Position numbers and translations under genes: made by a program. A stretch of DNA of 64,000 nucleotides from Syngnathus acus. Its lineage: Eukaryota; Chordata; Actinopteri; Syngnathiformes; Syngnathidae. The stretch's first letter is position 1; each line of letters begins with the position of its first letter. The stretch lies in the NCBI RefSeq assembly GCF_901709675.1, contig NC_051108.1, forward strand, positions 62,001-126,000. The letters run 5' to 3'. A model generated the notes under the pieces. It made no database searches. It was not told where the DNA came from and saw nothing but the letters and a program-made list of their open reading frames with translations. Positions 27,944 to 49,315 of the stretch are shown here, one piece after another.

Positions 27944-30900
27944 ATGTTGGGGGCCTTGGGTCTGCTGCTGTTTGTCGCCTGGCGGGTCCAAGGTGAGTCG
28001 GCTGCTTTTATATTTGCGGAGAACGCGACCACTCGGGAAGCTCATTAGGATTGTGTAAGTAAATCCCAAAGACAAGCGGCGATGCGATATGCGCCACGCT
28101 GCTGCTGCGAAGCGGGACTCGCCGCTCCCGCCATCCTAGGCCTCCCTCCGTCTTGTTCTCCCATGCAGGCGGGAGCGCCCCGCCGGACTTGAGCCCTAAG
28201 GAGGCGGCAGTCTCGCCGTGGCCGCCGACAAACCTGAAGCTCGCCGGAGGACGATCCAAGAGGTCGCTTTTCCTGCACTCGGGCGTGAGGATCTGTCCTC
28301 AAGAGAGCGTGGCCGAGGTTCTGGCCACTCATGAGGCGTACTACCAGCTGCGAGGTGCGCCAGTCGGCACGGTCGCTCGCTCGCTCGCTCCCGGTTGATG
28401 GCAGCTTCTTTCTTTTGCGCGCTAGTGTGCCAGGAGGCCGTGTGGGAGGCGTACAGGATCTTCTTGGACAGGATTCCCGCCACCTCCGAGTACCAGCGAT
28501 GGCTTCACACCTGTCAGCGGGAGCCGCTCGGCATCGCCGACATGGCCCGAAGCTTTGGCAACTCTGAGGAGCACCTGGACCTGATCCACAGGGTGAACAA
28601 AAAAAAGCGGATTCAAAGTTGATTGCGGTAAAAAATGCTGATTGAGTGAGCTGTGAGGGAGCAAAGCGGCAAACTTTCCACACTTTTGGGAGACTCAGCC
28701 AGCCTATTTGTTGCATTTGTGTGCAGAGGATGCGGCGCCTCCGAAACGAGCGTCCACAATCACGGTAGGCGAGCGTCCTTTCTCTTCCCAACTGACTTTT
28801 GCCTAGCACGCCGTCATCCACTTGTCATTTCGATTCCCAGGGGTTTGCCGACTCCCGTGGCTTCCGACACGCCGGGTAGGTAGAAGGGGGGGGTTAAAAA
28901 AAAAAGTTGGCTACCAACAGTTGACGTTGTGCTGACCCACCCGTGTTCTTTCCTCTTCAAGTGGCGACCACCGTCAGCGCCCTCCTCAAGGGGGCAACGT
29001 CCTCTGCGCACTCTCAGAGGACCACCACAGTGGATGGAGAAGAGGTACTATTTGGCCTGCATTTATTTGGGCAGAAGCCACAAAAAAATAATAATAATAA
29101 TAAAGCTTTCCAAAGGCCAGATCCAATTGTCTCGTCCCTCTCATTAAAGGACTCGGACCTTCCTAATGCCGTCCCCGAGAGTCCGGCGGAGCAGAGGCTG
29201 GATTTCGCCATCGACCTGGTGGATCCGGGATACCGGGAACTGCTGGATGACCCGGACTCTCCCCAGTATATTGACCTGGCTCACCACCTGCAGGACCAGG
29301 TGGCTTCTCCAGAACCTGCGTAACACATTCTGAAGATGTGTACAAGATGTTGCAATTTGGCCCATGTTTGGCCCTGGGAAGAGTCTCTGTTGGCGCCACG
29401 CAATCTCATCAAATGGCGCAGCTAGCCACTTTGTTGAGAAAGCTGCGCTCGGAGCGGATCGGGCCCATTCGCAGCAGGAAGTTACGCAACTACGTTCCAA
29501 AGGCGATTATGTCACAGCCAGGGATTGACGGAGGGAGGGAGGGAGGGAGAGCAGTCACTCATGCTCTGCCACATGTCACAAGCCGAGGTGAGGTGAGCCG
29601 AGCCGCTGCTCAACATCGCTGTGTTTCTTCCACAGATGCAGCATGTTTTTGACAAGCTTCCGGGCTTTAAAAGCATCCTTGTGCTGCGAATCAGGTAGGC
29701 CCGGCCCGGCCCGACCCGGCCCACTGGGTCAGGTGCTAAAACATCCCTTTGATACCTTTGCCATTGTTTGCTCCCAACGCAAGTGAGACGCAGCGAGCTG
29801 ATAGGTAAGGACTTTCCTAGTGCCCCCCCCCCCCCCCACACACACACAGTCTGTTGTCTACCAAAGTGCTTCTTGTGCTTCTTCTTCTTCAGTGTTGGCG
29901 GAATCACGGTCCTCTATTCCCTGCTCTTTGAAACGGCTTTGCCAGGCGAGGCGGCGTCCGATGCGGCAAACTCCAAATTGAGGGAGGCGGTGAGAAGGGC
30001 TTTGCACGAGGAGGCGTCCCTTCCGGTCGATCTGGAATCCTTGATCTTTGACCCAGGTACGGTGGGCTCGCACTCCATGTCCATCGAGTCAAGTGGACAA
30101 CTGTGAGTGATTGCTTGCTTGTTTGATGGCGGCAGAGGGCGTCCCTACGCGGCCGACCCAGGAAGCTGACACGGAGGTACTCGCACACGTCAAGCAAGGA
30201 AGGAAGGAAGGAAGGGAGGGAGAGACGATTGATGACTGACGATTGTCACGTCTTCTCAGGTCAGGGAACCCGACTCCCGCAACCACTTTGAAGTCTTCCT
30301 GGCTGACCCGGAGGTGGAACAACTCGGTCTGGTCTTGCCCCTCCCCGCCGCGGAGAAGGACAACGCTCTGGTCACGCTCCCGGACCCCACCGAGGAGGAG
30401 GATGAGGAGGATGATGAGGGGGGGGAGGACCTGAGGTTTGAGCCAGACGCACTAGAGCCGTCCGGCGAAGAAGAAGAGTTGATCATTTCTCATCAAACGG
30501 AGACTTTCCGGAACACTGAAACTGGAGAACTTGTCCGGCACTACACGGCGAGCCCTCCGACGACGGCTGACCTGGACCTGACCGCCGGCGTGTCACTGAT
30601 CCCGTCTTCAGCCGGTGAGGGACTTTTGGACTCGGGTCTTGTTGCCACCACTGTTCCGGAAGAAGCGCAAAGCGTGGCCAAGGAGAGCTGGGCTGGCCCA
30701 TTGCCCGCCGCACCGGCGGAAAGCACCGCCGCTGTCGCTTCAGAGGAAGCGCCCCCGAAGGGTTTCACAACGCTTGAGGAGCAAATAGCAATTGAAGAAG
30801 AGGCGCTTACCGAGGGGCCGGCGGCGGTGGACCGTCCTCCGGCGGCTCCGTCGCAACCAGAGTCAGGAGGGAATGAAAGGGCACACTGGCAAACAGCAGC

Positions 30901-32269
30901 GGGAGCTTGGCAACCCACCGTAGAGGGACTCCATCCCCCGGAAGCCGAGATGGGAGCTATTTTGTACTCGGAACAAAGTGACAATGCAACAAAAGCGCTC
31001 CGAGCAGGGGCGACGGAAGCACCGGCAGAAACAAAGGATGGAGACGAGGAAACCAGCGCTCCTCCGCCGTCACTTTACATTTTAGAAGCCGTCCCGGAGC
31101 CCGGCACCAGCAAATGGCTTCAAATATCGCTCCCATCTGACGGCGAAGAAGAGCACGAAAGCCAACGTCCGACCGCTGACAACTTGCTCTCTGAGGAGCC
31201 ATCAGACGCCAACTCTGGGGAATCGGTCGAGACCTACGCTAGCACCTCCGCTCCTCGCGGCCCAACTGTGGACTTTGGACTCTTTGAGGTGGCGGAAGCT
31301 CACCAGCAAAGCGCTGTCATCGTCATGGAGGAGGACACGAAGGGATCTGCGGGGCAGACAAGCAGGGCGCTCACTACCGAGGACCCGGCGGAAGAAGGGA
31401 GCGGATTTTTTGACAGCGCCACGGCGGTGCCCGCCGTCGCATACCTGACCACGGCCACCGTGACGATGGCTCCTCACGGCCGCGAGCTGGTGGTCTTCTT
31501 CAGCCTGCGCGTCACCAACTTTGACTTCTCCGAGGACCTCTTCAACAAGACGTCGCCCGAGTACAGGTCCTTGGAGAACACCTTCCTAAATGTGGTGAGG
31601 AAAAAGACAGCGAGTCTGCGTGCGTGCGTGTAAAAGGACACGATTTGACCGATGACTTTTGTGTGTATTCCCTTTGTCCCACCAATGCTGCCGACTTGGC
31701 CCCTGCAAAAAAAAAAAAAAAAAAAGCTGCTGCCCTACTTGCAGGCCAACCTGACAGGCTTTCGCAACTTGGAGATCCTCAACTTCCGCAAAGGCAGCGT
31801 GGTCGTCAACAGCAGAATGAAGTTGGCCAAGTCGGTGCCGTACAACATCACCGAGGCGGTCCAGTGCGTCCTGCGCGAGTTCTGCTCCACGGCTGCGGCG
31901 CACCTGCACATCCACATCGACAGCGGCTCAGTGGACGTCGAGCCAGGTGAGCGCTCCGAGCTGGGAGGCGCCATTCGGGACATTGTCAATCTGAACCAAA
32001 GTCCAAACGAGGGACGCTAACCTGGCCACGTGACCGGTCCCCGTAGCGGACCGGGCCGACCCTTGCAAGTTCCTGAGCTGCGGGGGCCATTCTCGCTGCG
32101 TGCTGGAGCCGTGGACCGGGGCGAGGTCCCGAGAGGCCCGGTGCCAGTGCCGGCCGGGCTTCCTGTCCGTGGATGGCCTTCCGTGTCGGAGCGTCTGCGA
32201 GCTTCGGCCCGGACGATGCGGAGACGCCGCCGAGTGTCACGTGGAACCCGGACACGGAGTCGTGTGCAG
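27944..32269 (+). CDS. impg1: IMPG1, interphotoreceptor matrix proteoglycan 1 (C-terminus unresolved)
   Basis: Secreted proteoglycan of the retinal interphotoreceptor matrix. Exon 1 (27944-27992) codes a signal peptide, [17 protein letters not shown]. Later exons give [19 protein letters not shown] and, from 28426, [20 protein letters not shown], diagnostic for this family. SEA domain 1 begins near [19 protein letters not shown] (29155-29300) and continues [17 protein letters not shown] long Glu/Ser/Thr-rich mucin-like exon (30261-31594) ends in [20 protein letters not shown], the start of SEA domain 2. That domain continues [18 protein letters not shown] in the exon 31727-31946. An EGF-like domain ([15 protein letters not shown]) fills 32047-32269. 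The lack of an obvious transmembrane segment and the close match favour IMPG1 over IMPG2. The residues after the EGF module could not be chained without a stop or phase break. Confidence 0.92.
29821..29848. repeat. C homopolymer followed by (CA)n in an IMPG1 intron
   Basis: A run of about 15 C is followed by ACACACAC, between the exon ending near 29694 and the exon starting near 29893. It is length-unstable sequence; the flanking splice sites are intact. Confidence 0.85.
31707..31725. repeat. A19 homopolymer immediately before an IMPG1 splice acceptor
   Basis: Nineteen A residues at 31707-31725 directly precede the final G of the AG acceptor for the exon starting at 31727. A pyrimidine-rich stretch (CCCTTTGTCCCACC, 31670-31683) lies further upstream. 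Confidence 0.8.
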
Positions 32270-33541
32270 GTGATGTTGTGCCGAATGAAGCGGCGAGAAA
32301 GCGCTTCCGAGTCGCGGCGCGCCGATCGATGCGCTGATACGTACAAACGTCCGAGACGGAGCTCCTGTTCTTTATGTCATTGCTCAGGTCCAGGAAGTTC
32401 TGATCCCGCGACGGCAGGTGAGCTCAGACTTTGCCTTTCATTTAGAAAGCGCTTGGTCTTGAGATTTCAACGAGAAACTTGCCGTCTCCCGCAGGGACTC
32501 GCAGTTGCTTTCAATCAAGGTTTCCTTCCTTCCTTCCTTCCCCGGCGAGATGAGGCCAGGCGAGGCGAGGCGAGACGAGACGAGGCCGGCCGCCTGCAAA
32601 TATTGCAGAAAGAAAAATGGCGCTCTGGCTGCCGGACAAGGTGATCGCCTCGGAAAACTCACCTCGGAGCAGGAAAGAGAAGAAACTACGCTTTGTCCTT
32701 CTTCTGTTGCTTCTTTGTGCTTCTTGTTCAACTTTGACAAGAAAAATGCTCCGTCTTTTTGTCTCGCTGCTGGCTTCCATCAAATTGCAAGCACACATTC
32801 AGATTCATTCCAAAATACGTTTCGTTGGCAGAGTGCAGAGACACACGCACAAAGGATCACGTTTGGAGACTCATTCACAGACTGACGGACGAACGGGTTC
32901 AGGAGACAGCAAGTTGAGTTTAAAGACTCACGGGAGACGGCTTGAATAAGGTGACGCCCCAGTGCCTTTATTGACTGCTGTTGAGGACAGACGTGTGACA
33001 GAAAACAACAAACAAAAAAACCCAGGGGCCATTTTGGAGCGAGGTGTTGGGTGGGATCAGGCGTAGCACCCCCTTGAAATTGAACGACACGCAGGGCTTC
33101 TTGGGCGCTTTTATTGCTAACGTTGACCCTCCCCACCCAAAAAAAAAAAGATCCAGTGCGGTAGCTAGATTCCAGTTCAAAGACGGCTGACAAAATCAAA
33201 GCTTGATTGGTCTTTCAACGGCATTGGCAAAAGCTCGCCGGTCGGCTAGCTGTTAGCGGATAGCATCGCCGTACCAATGTCAAAAGGGAAAACAACATGA
33301 TTGGTCATTATTGGTCATTAGTTCACATTTGCAGGCATGGTCGTTAAGCGCAATTAATCCATCAGCGTCCGCGTTTGGCTTCATTCATCGCACGGCAAGA
33401 AAACAAGAAGGAGGAGGCGGGAAAAGCGGAGCGCTGTTCCAAACGCTCGCCGGGAGGGAGGACGTTGACGAGTTAGGTGAGGCCTTGCGGGGGAAGGCAA
33501 AAAACAAAAGCAAAAAAAACAGCTGAAGAACTGGCCTGGCT
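32270..33541. other. Convergent gap between IMPG1 and MYO6
   Basis: The 3' ends of IMPG1 (plus) and MYO6 (minus) share this stretch. Around 32495-32519 a short plus-strand frame (DSQLLSIK) resembles the conserved IMPG1 tail. A (CCTT)n and GGCGAG repeat follows at 32520-32590. Minus-strand AATAAA hexamers occur at about 32967-32972 and near 33110 and could end MYO6. No further gene is seen; the plus-strand open frames to 32949 are low-complexity. Confidence 0.5.
32967..32972 (-). terminator. Candidate MYO6 polyadenylation signal
   Basis: TTTATT on the plus strand is AATAAA on the minus strand, about 570 bases past the MYO6 stop codon. A second candidate lies nearer, around 33110; I cannot choose between them. 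Confidence 0.4.
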
Positions 33542-41799
<8,258 letters not shown>

Positions 41800-44045
41800 C
41801 TCGATTCTGGAAAACAACACGCTCAGCTTTCCTTCCCAGGCCTGTTCCTGCGCGCAATGCCTCACACGAGCTTCAGGGCAAACCAATCAGACGCCTATCT
41901 GTTGGCAGCCCGAGGAATCGCCACAGTTGAGCTCGCCCGCAACTCGCCAGACGCGACGACGCTGACCCGCTCTGTGACATCACCGACGGCCGATGTCGTT
42001 TGCGCAGTGATCAATGACAGCGGCCCCATATTCATTCATAGCCGCCCCATGTTCATTCTCTAATACGAGTCCCGACATCGGTCACGTGCCATCGTGTATG
42101 ACATCATTGTCTTTGGCGCCACCGACTCTACTTGTTAACGCGCAAGTTGAAAGGGTTGCCGCCAAATATAACGTCGGCCATCTTGTCGAGCCACGCGCGA
42201 CCTTTGGCCTGCGCTCGTGTATCTTGTCTTTGGGCACCACACCCGCGGCGGTCACTTCCTCGCCGAGCTAAAAAGGTTTGTCATCCGCACGGCCCGTAAA
42301 GCGCGTTAAACATTAACGGGGTAACGGACGCTCAATGGCGTCTGTCATAAACAGCAATCAGTCAGCTTCCCGCCTCACCTTGGCCCTCGCCAGTCACGAG
42401 ACTTATTCGACCGCTCATGTAACCGACGTCTTCGCCACAGGTGCCGAGTCACAGACCACCAATACTTTCTTGCTGCACTGGCTTCTCTCATGTCTATACT
42501 CGAGTATTTGATTGATTCCACTTATATTTTCGTGATTGCTGTCATTTTGCCCATCCGTGTCTCCTGTGCCAGTCAAGCCATTTGTGTCGTGTGCAACACG
42601 TGCACGCGCAGCAAGCAGGCTGTCTCGCGCACGCGCGTCCCAACTTTGGGGAGCGCCGGGGCTCGCCGCCGAGAGACATTTGAACTGAAGAAGTTTGAAC
42701 TGAACTTAATTTGCACGCAATCAAAGAGAACCTTGTACAAAGTCACAAGCCATGTCCGGATTCCGAACCCTGCCTTGTAGCAGTCGGTTCCGAAGACGGC
42801 TGGCTCCATGTCGTCGGAGCGCCGAGCTCCACTCGGGCGGCGGCGCCAATGGCAGCGGCTGGGAGTGCGCGAGTTGACGCCCGAGCGAGCCCCTCATTTC
42901 ATTCACGCCGGCCGGGGTGGCCCAATGTCACACGGGCCACATATTGGTCCGAACATGTGGCCCAAATGAAAGGCAGCTAGCTTTAAGAAGGCGCTTTGCA
43001 CAAAGCGTCGAGCGAAAATACGCGTGCTTTCGAAGGCGGTCTGGTACGGAGCGAACAATGTTACCTTTGTCACAAAGTAGACAATGCGACGTGAGCCGAT
43101 AATGGCAGCAGTGTTACGACGCGCCGCCGCAAAAAGACAACAACGCTGAATAGCGCGTGAGGACGTCGGCGGCTTGGCCGGCCAACCGGCTGGCGGCGTC
43201 CGCGGCCGTCGGCGTTAGCTAACAACGTCGCTCGCTTTCCGGACGGCTCGTTTGTGTCTCACCTGCGGGCGTCCGGCGGGCCGAGTCAATTCCCGACCAA
43301 CTCCTCCGAGGGCGAGGCCGGAAGTGCAGGTGAGCGAAGCGAGCCAGCCGCTGCGTGGCCTTAGTGTGATAGCAGCCGCCCTCGTCGCCTCCCAGTCCCG
43401 CAGCCAGCCTGGGAAAGTGGCCGCGTGACGTCACGGAACGGGAACATTGAACAGGCTGTAGCGTGCCTCTCGGCCTTTGGGGGGCGCCGAGGAGGCCCGG
43501 ACCAGGGGCGTCACCAACAGATCCCTTGGAGCGGGACGGACAGGTGCCCCACTCCTCGAGGCGCCCCGGAGAGCCCCGCCATGTGATTTTGGACGCAGCC
43601 TGGGTTTGCGGCGCGAGCTTTGCGAATCTGCTGGATGGTCAGCGGACTGGCTGTGAAATTCAAGCCCAAACACAACTGTAATGACAAACATGTGCCAGCG
43701 GATGGCAGTGTCGCATCGCTCTGTAAGTAACCAACGCTGAAGAACACAACCGGCTGCCTCGTCTTGTCCCATGAGGGAGGAAAACGCCAACATGATGAGA
43801 GTGGGACAAGTTTAGTCTTAACTTTAATACAGGGAACTCAGCTTGAAAAATAGCTAGCAATGAATGAGATTTAACGGAATCAATTTGGCCCCCCGGTCAA
43901 AGGAAAGCGTGCCAAGAGACATTGGCATGGAAACACTAACGCTGGACTTTTATTCAGACAAAGTAAAAGGTGTCGGTGGAGGGAAATTGGGAAGATGACC
44001 GGAGAAGCATGTCAGCAGCGTACAATCAAGGCGCCCACCGCGAGT
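41800..44045. other. Intergenic region upstream of MYO6 / downstream of SENP6
   Basis: Both neighbours are on the minus strand. The right end (about 43800-44045) is the SENP6 3' UTR, with an AATAAA on the minus strand near 43949. The rest should hold the MYO6 promoter and 5' non-coding exon; a GC-rich stretch at about 43100-43420 is the best candidate but was not resolved. A minus-strand frame at 43431-43793 has no recognisable homology. Confidence 0.5.
43949..43954 (-). terminator. SENP6 polyadenylation signal
   Basis: TTTATT on the plus strand reads AATAAA on the minus strand, about 95 bases after the SENP6 stop codon. Confidence 0.6.
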
Positions 44046-47000
44046 TCAGGTGAGCGGAGGGTTGGCGAGGACGCCCCCGGGAGTCTCTTCGATCTCCGCC
44101 TCTTCCGAGGAAGCGGACCAGGCCTCCGGCCGCTCGGCCCGGAGTTTGTCGGCTTCTTGTCGCGCTTGAATGTGTAGGATCAGGCTGGTGATCTCCTGAC
44201 GTTTGCTCTTCATCCTCTGCTGAGGGAACCACTCGGACAGATTGATGGGCGGCTGAAAGTTGGCGATTGGATTCTGTGAGGAAAAAGCACCCCCAGCTCA
44301 GTTCACGGCGGGAGGGGGAAAAAAAAAAAAAAAAGTGTCTGTCCAAGTTCCCTACAATGTCCATGATGGACCACTTTTGTAAATAAGTGCTTGGTTCGTG
44401 ACTCTTAAGTCAGCCAAAACTGCCTCGGCGACGCCTCCATTACAAACGGGCCCCACCCCGGTCGACGCTCACCTCGAAGAAGCTCTCGACGTACTGCAGG
44501 ATGTAAATGCCGCAATCGCTGAAGTTGTCCTGCTGAGGCACCCGAGGACTGGAACCTTTCATCAGGTCTCTTCCGAAGCTGCGCTGGGTGCCCTTGCGCA
44601 CGTGCCACTCCACCTCCAGGTACCTGCAACAGTCAAAACGGCGGCCGTCTGTCTCGTGCACGTGCGTGCGGCCGATGTGCGCCGTCTGACTTACTCTCTC
44701 AGAGTTTTGACCACCGTGGACCTGGCAGGACCACGCAGGGAGTCCATGATGAGGATGCAGGGCCTGCACGCAACAAGCGTTAACGATGGGCCGAGCGAGG
44801 CGCGCCGACCGAGGCGGACCGGCGGCTTACTGTTTGGCGCGGTGGACTCGCCCGGCCCAGGAGGACGCGTCGGACGCCGGAGCCGAGTCCTCGGAGGCCG
44901 AGGCGTCGGAAGCCGGCCCGCCGTCGTCGCTGCAGTCGTCCTGTGCGTGCACAGTCGCCAGGTTAAGGTGGCGTGGCGCCCTACGCCGCTCGAGCGGAGC
45001 GCACGAGCCAGTACCTGACTGGAGCTTTGCTCATCGGATGCCAACGCGTCTTCGTCGGCGTACCGCACACTGATTTGCTGCAGCTCGCCTATGACACAAA
45101 TGCACCAAAAAGGTGACAAATGAGATGGGCGACGGTCACCGCCGCCTCTCTCGCAGTGGACTGACTTGCGCGGCCCTCGTCGGCAGGGCGGTCGGGTGAC
45201 GGAGGGGAGCCGGCGCCCCGCGGGGGTCCGTCCAGCAAGTCCGTGTCCGGGGATAGCGGGCGGCAGTGCTCCGGCAGCTCCTCCGACGGGGGGTCCGTGC
45301 CCGGGAAGCAAACGACCGCCAAGTACCAGTGAGCCCTGAGGGAGGCGAAGTCGGAGACGAGCGGTCAGGTCGGAGATGAGCGGTCAGGTCGGAGATGAGC
45401 GGTCAGGTCGGAGACGAGCGGTCGGAGAACACCCCCCCCCCTCCCCGCGACTTACGACTCGTTGATGGGAACAAAGATAAAGTCCTTGTCGAACAAATCC
45501 ACGTGGCGCGTCCACGTCTTCACCCTGTTGTGCTTGCGTTTGTGGATACTGCGGAAGCAAGCGGACGTCAATCGGGGCAAAGTCTTTGCTCGGGCCGGCT
45601 CGGCCGCGGATACTAACGGAAGGTTGTTGCTCCTGTCGGGAACGGCACCCTTCTCCCTTTGGGTGAGACGCTTGTAGAAGAAGGAGCTGAACACATGGAT
45701 TCTTTGGGCATCTTCTTTCTTCAGTTTCTCCAACACTAAATATCTACACAAAGGAGGCGGCACACAGGTCAGCTTTGGGCTGGAAAGGTACAAGACTCAA
45801 GTGGGAGTTGCTGGGAGTTGCCCCGCCTCCCCCCATGTAGCACGCTTCGAATGTCTCCAGTTTTCTAGAATCCAAACAGTGCGCTTACTTTAAATAAAAA
45901 TCGATGATGACATCATTGAGGAACTCTCCGTCGTTAAGGCAGTGGAGGTCCTCGCTGGTGACCGAGATGCCCCCTTTGGCCGGAGGAGGTGGGTACACCA
46001 TCAGCCTGGAAGACCGCAACAAGTGAGCGACGGACGGGAGCCGGCGACGGACGGGAGCCGGCGACGGACGGGAGCATGCGACGGACGGGAGCATGCGACG
46101 GACGGACGGGAGCATGCGACGGACGGACGGGAGCATGCGACGGACGGACGGGAGCATGCGACGGACGGACGGGAGCATGCGACGGACGGACGGGAGCATG
46201 CGACGGACGGGAGCATGCGACGGACGGGAGCATGCGACGGACGGACGGGAGCATGCGACGGACGGACGGGAGCATGCGACGGACGGACGGGAGCATGCGA
46301 CGGACGGACGGGAGCATGCGACGGACGGGAGCATGCGACGGACGGGAGCATGCGACGGACGGGAGCATGCGCCCGCACTCACCTGATCACGGGCCCGGAG
46401 AAGGTGGGCCGCTGGTCGGCCGCGTCCCGCTCCTCGTGCTCGAGGAAGCTCGCCGCGTTGAAGGTCCTCCTGAGCGGCGAGCGCCGCGCCGCAACGCCCT
46501 TTAACTGCACACGGGATACGCATCTTTGATGGAAGCGCAATTTGGTGCGGGCGGCGCTGTGTTTGCGGACAGACGGAGGGAGGGAGGGAAGCACCTTATC
46601 TTGCTTCAGCTTGGTGGCCTTGTTGAAGTTGACCAGGCGCACGTTGGCCTCGTCAAAGGACAGCTTGGCGGGAAAGTTGTCAATGTTGTTGTTTCCGCCA
46701 ATGGCGCCCAAAATGTCTTCCAGGATCATCTGCTCCTTCATATCCAGGCCGTCCACAAAGATGAGCACCACGTACTTCTCGTCCGACTCTGAGCACAGGG
46801 CGACAACTGATGCGGCAGGCAGGCGACCCTCGAGCCAGGAGAGGCGAGGCGAGGCGGGGCAGGGCAGGGCGAGGCAGAGTGAGGCCGCACGCCAGGCTCC
46901 AAACAACGTTTAGCATTTTTCATTCGGAGGAGCCCGAGCCAGGTTTTGATGGGCAGCGCCGCTGTGCTTTTTAATCATGTTGACGGAGTTCATCGGGAAA

Positions 47001-48409
47001 TATCAAAGAGAAAAATCAAAGGTTTGGCGAACTTTCCGAGGCGCCGCTACTCACGTTGTCCGGCGCAGTCGTACCACTGGCCGCCGCACTCGCGCGTCAT
47101 GCCCAGCTGCGTGCGCAGGCGAAGGCACTCGTCCGGACCGGTCTGGAAGAACAAGACCGGCAGCTTGCGGGCGCTGCACCACTCGCAGCTGATGAGCTCC
47201 GAGGCCCGCAGCGACACCTTCTCCACCGTGTGGGGTTCCGGCCCTGGCACGCCAACGCCGGTCAGCGGGCGCTTTGCAAGTGCGGCGGGCGGACAGGCAG
47301 GCGGGAGAGGGGGCGACGCGTACCTTCCATCTCCAGCTGGACGTGCTCCACGGAAAACTGCAACAGAGACGGCGGATGAAGGCGTCGCCAGAGGCCCACG
47401 CCGCCGCATGAGACCCACGCCACCAGAGGCCTACTCACCACCACAGGCTCGGTCACCATCCTTCGCAGCGTTCCCACGCGGACGCTCCGGCACGGCAGAA
47501 TGATGCTGGCGCATTTGAGCGACTCCACTTTGGATCGCTTGCTTCTGGGAGAATCGGGCCGCTTTCCAAACTGACAACGGAAAAGCTCCACTCACTTGTC
47601 GCTTTATGGTCCAAAGCCGTTTGTGGCCACAAGAACCAAGCAGAAGTGAAATCTACCTGGTCCTTCATTCTGCTGCGGCGCGGTATCACAATCCTGGTGT
47701 CCTCAAACAAGTCAGCGCTCAGCTGCTCCTGTTGGCCGCCGCTTTTCACCGCTGCCTCCACTCGGCCGCCGCAGGGCGCCGGCGACGAGTGCGCCGAGTC
47801 GGCGGGCCGCGGCGAGCCGCCGTTTCCCGCGCCGCCGCTTCCCGCACCGCTGCTTCCCACGCCGCCGCTGTCGTCTGCCTCGTCGTCGCTGGACAGGACG
47901 ACTGCGGAAGTCACGACAAGGCATCCTGGTGACTTTGCTTTGCTTCATGTTCTCTTCCTTCCTTCCCGGCCTGAATTGGAGCCCCGCCCAGCCGCTTTGC
48001 CAGAGCGCTCGTCATTTGCTGGGACGGATGGTTTGGCGCTCAGGAAGACGGCCAAAGACTCACTGGGGTGGTCGAGCCGGCGGTCCGCCGGCTTGCGCCT
48101 CCCTCTGGCCGACTTGCGAGCGGCGGCGTGGCAGTAAGACGGGCCGGCCGGCAGAGGAGATCGGCCGTCGGCGGGCAGAGCGTCGGCGCGGGGGGACCCC
48201 TTGCAAGGCTGACAACGGAGGGGCGGCGGGGGCGACACGCACGCCAGACTGTTTGCGCACGGCGGACCGTTTGCGCACGGCGGACCGTTTGCGCACGGCG
48301 GACCGTTCCCGCAGGGGTCGCCATCCTCGCACGGCGTCTGGTAGATGGCTGCCGTCTGGTAGATGGGTGCCGTCTGATCGTGAGCACAAACCCAGAGCGT
48401 CACAACGGA

Positions 48410-48445
<36 letters not shown>

Positions 48446-49283
48446 AACGGATGCAATTAGCACTTCCAATTCAAAAAAGACCTTGGAAATCCTTGGAAAG
48501 CAAGGTGACAGGAGCAAAAGGAAGGGAAAAGAGGACGAGAAGAAGCTCAAAGCAGGAAGAGATTACGGCCGCTTACCGCCGATCCTCTCCTCTTGTGCTG
48601 GACCAGACGTTTGATGTCGGAGCGCTCGTCGTCTGAAGGCAAACACGACGACATTAAGACGGCGGCTGCGACGACATTTCACCACTTTTTAGCAGAGCAA
48701 AATCCAAAAAGCCTGCCGATCCAGCCAGCCAGCCAGCGAGCGAGCGAGCGAGCGAGCGTCCATTTGCGACAGATCCTGCGCACGGGGGTGGCCGAGGTTT
48801 TCACCCGACGACCTTCAAACCCACCTGACTCGCCGGCGCACGTCAGCACCTCGTCATCCGCCTGCGGCGCGCCGCCACTCGCCTCCTTCCTGCAGAGGAG
48901 CAAGGACAAGGCGGGCATCAAGCTCACTGTTGTGATGCCGTCCGAGCTGGTTCACCTGAGGCAGGAGGTCATCTGCGCGTGCTGAAAACGGCGGCCCTGC
49001 AGCAGCAGTCCTTGCGAAGGGGCGGGGTTTATGATGAAGTAGTTGCTGGCGCGCAGCGAGGACGCCACAAAGCTGCCGGAGGACAACGACGACGCTCAGT
49101 TGCGCTTCCTTTGAGGCTTCTCAGCATGCGGAGGCCGAGCTGGCGGGCCAGGCCGGGCCGGGCTGGGCGAGGCGGGCGTACCTGAACCTCTTGTGCCTCA
49201 CAACACCGCTGGAGCACTTTTCATACGTCCTCAGGGGGTCAGCGGAGGAAAGGCTCCTCAGAGTGGGAGACTGCACGCAGGCA

Positions 49284-49315
<32 letters not shown>

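Noticed and set aside
43431-43793. Minus-strand 120-residue frame between SENP6 and MYO6
   Set aside because: No recognisable domain, no supporting splice partner, and a composition typical of GC-rich 5' flanking sequence.
46001-46529. Long repetitive open frames on both strands (RMLPSV-type and GACDGRT-type peptides)
   Set aside because: They are translations of the SENP6 intronic minisatellite. The flanking exons splice across it in phase, and every frame is nearly open because the units lack stop codons.
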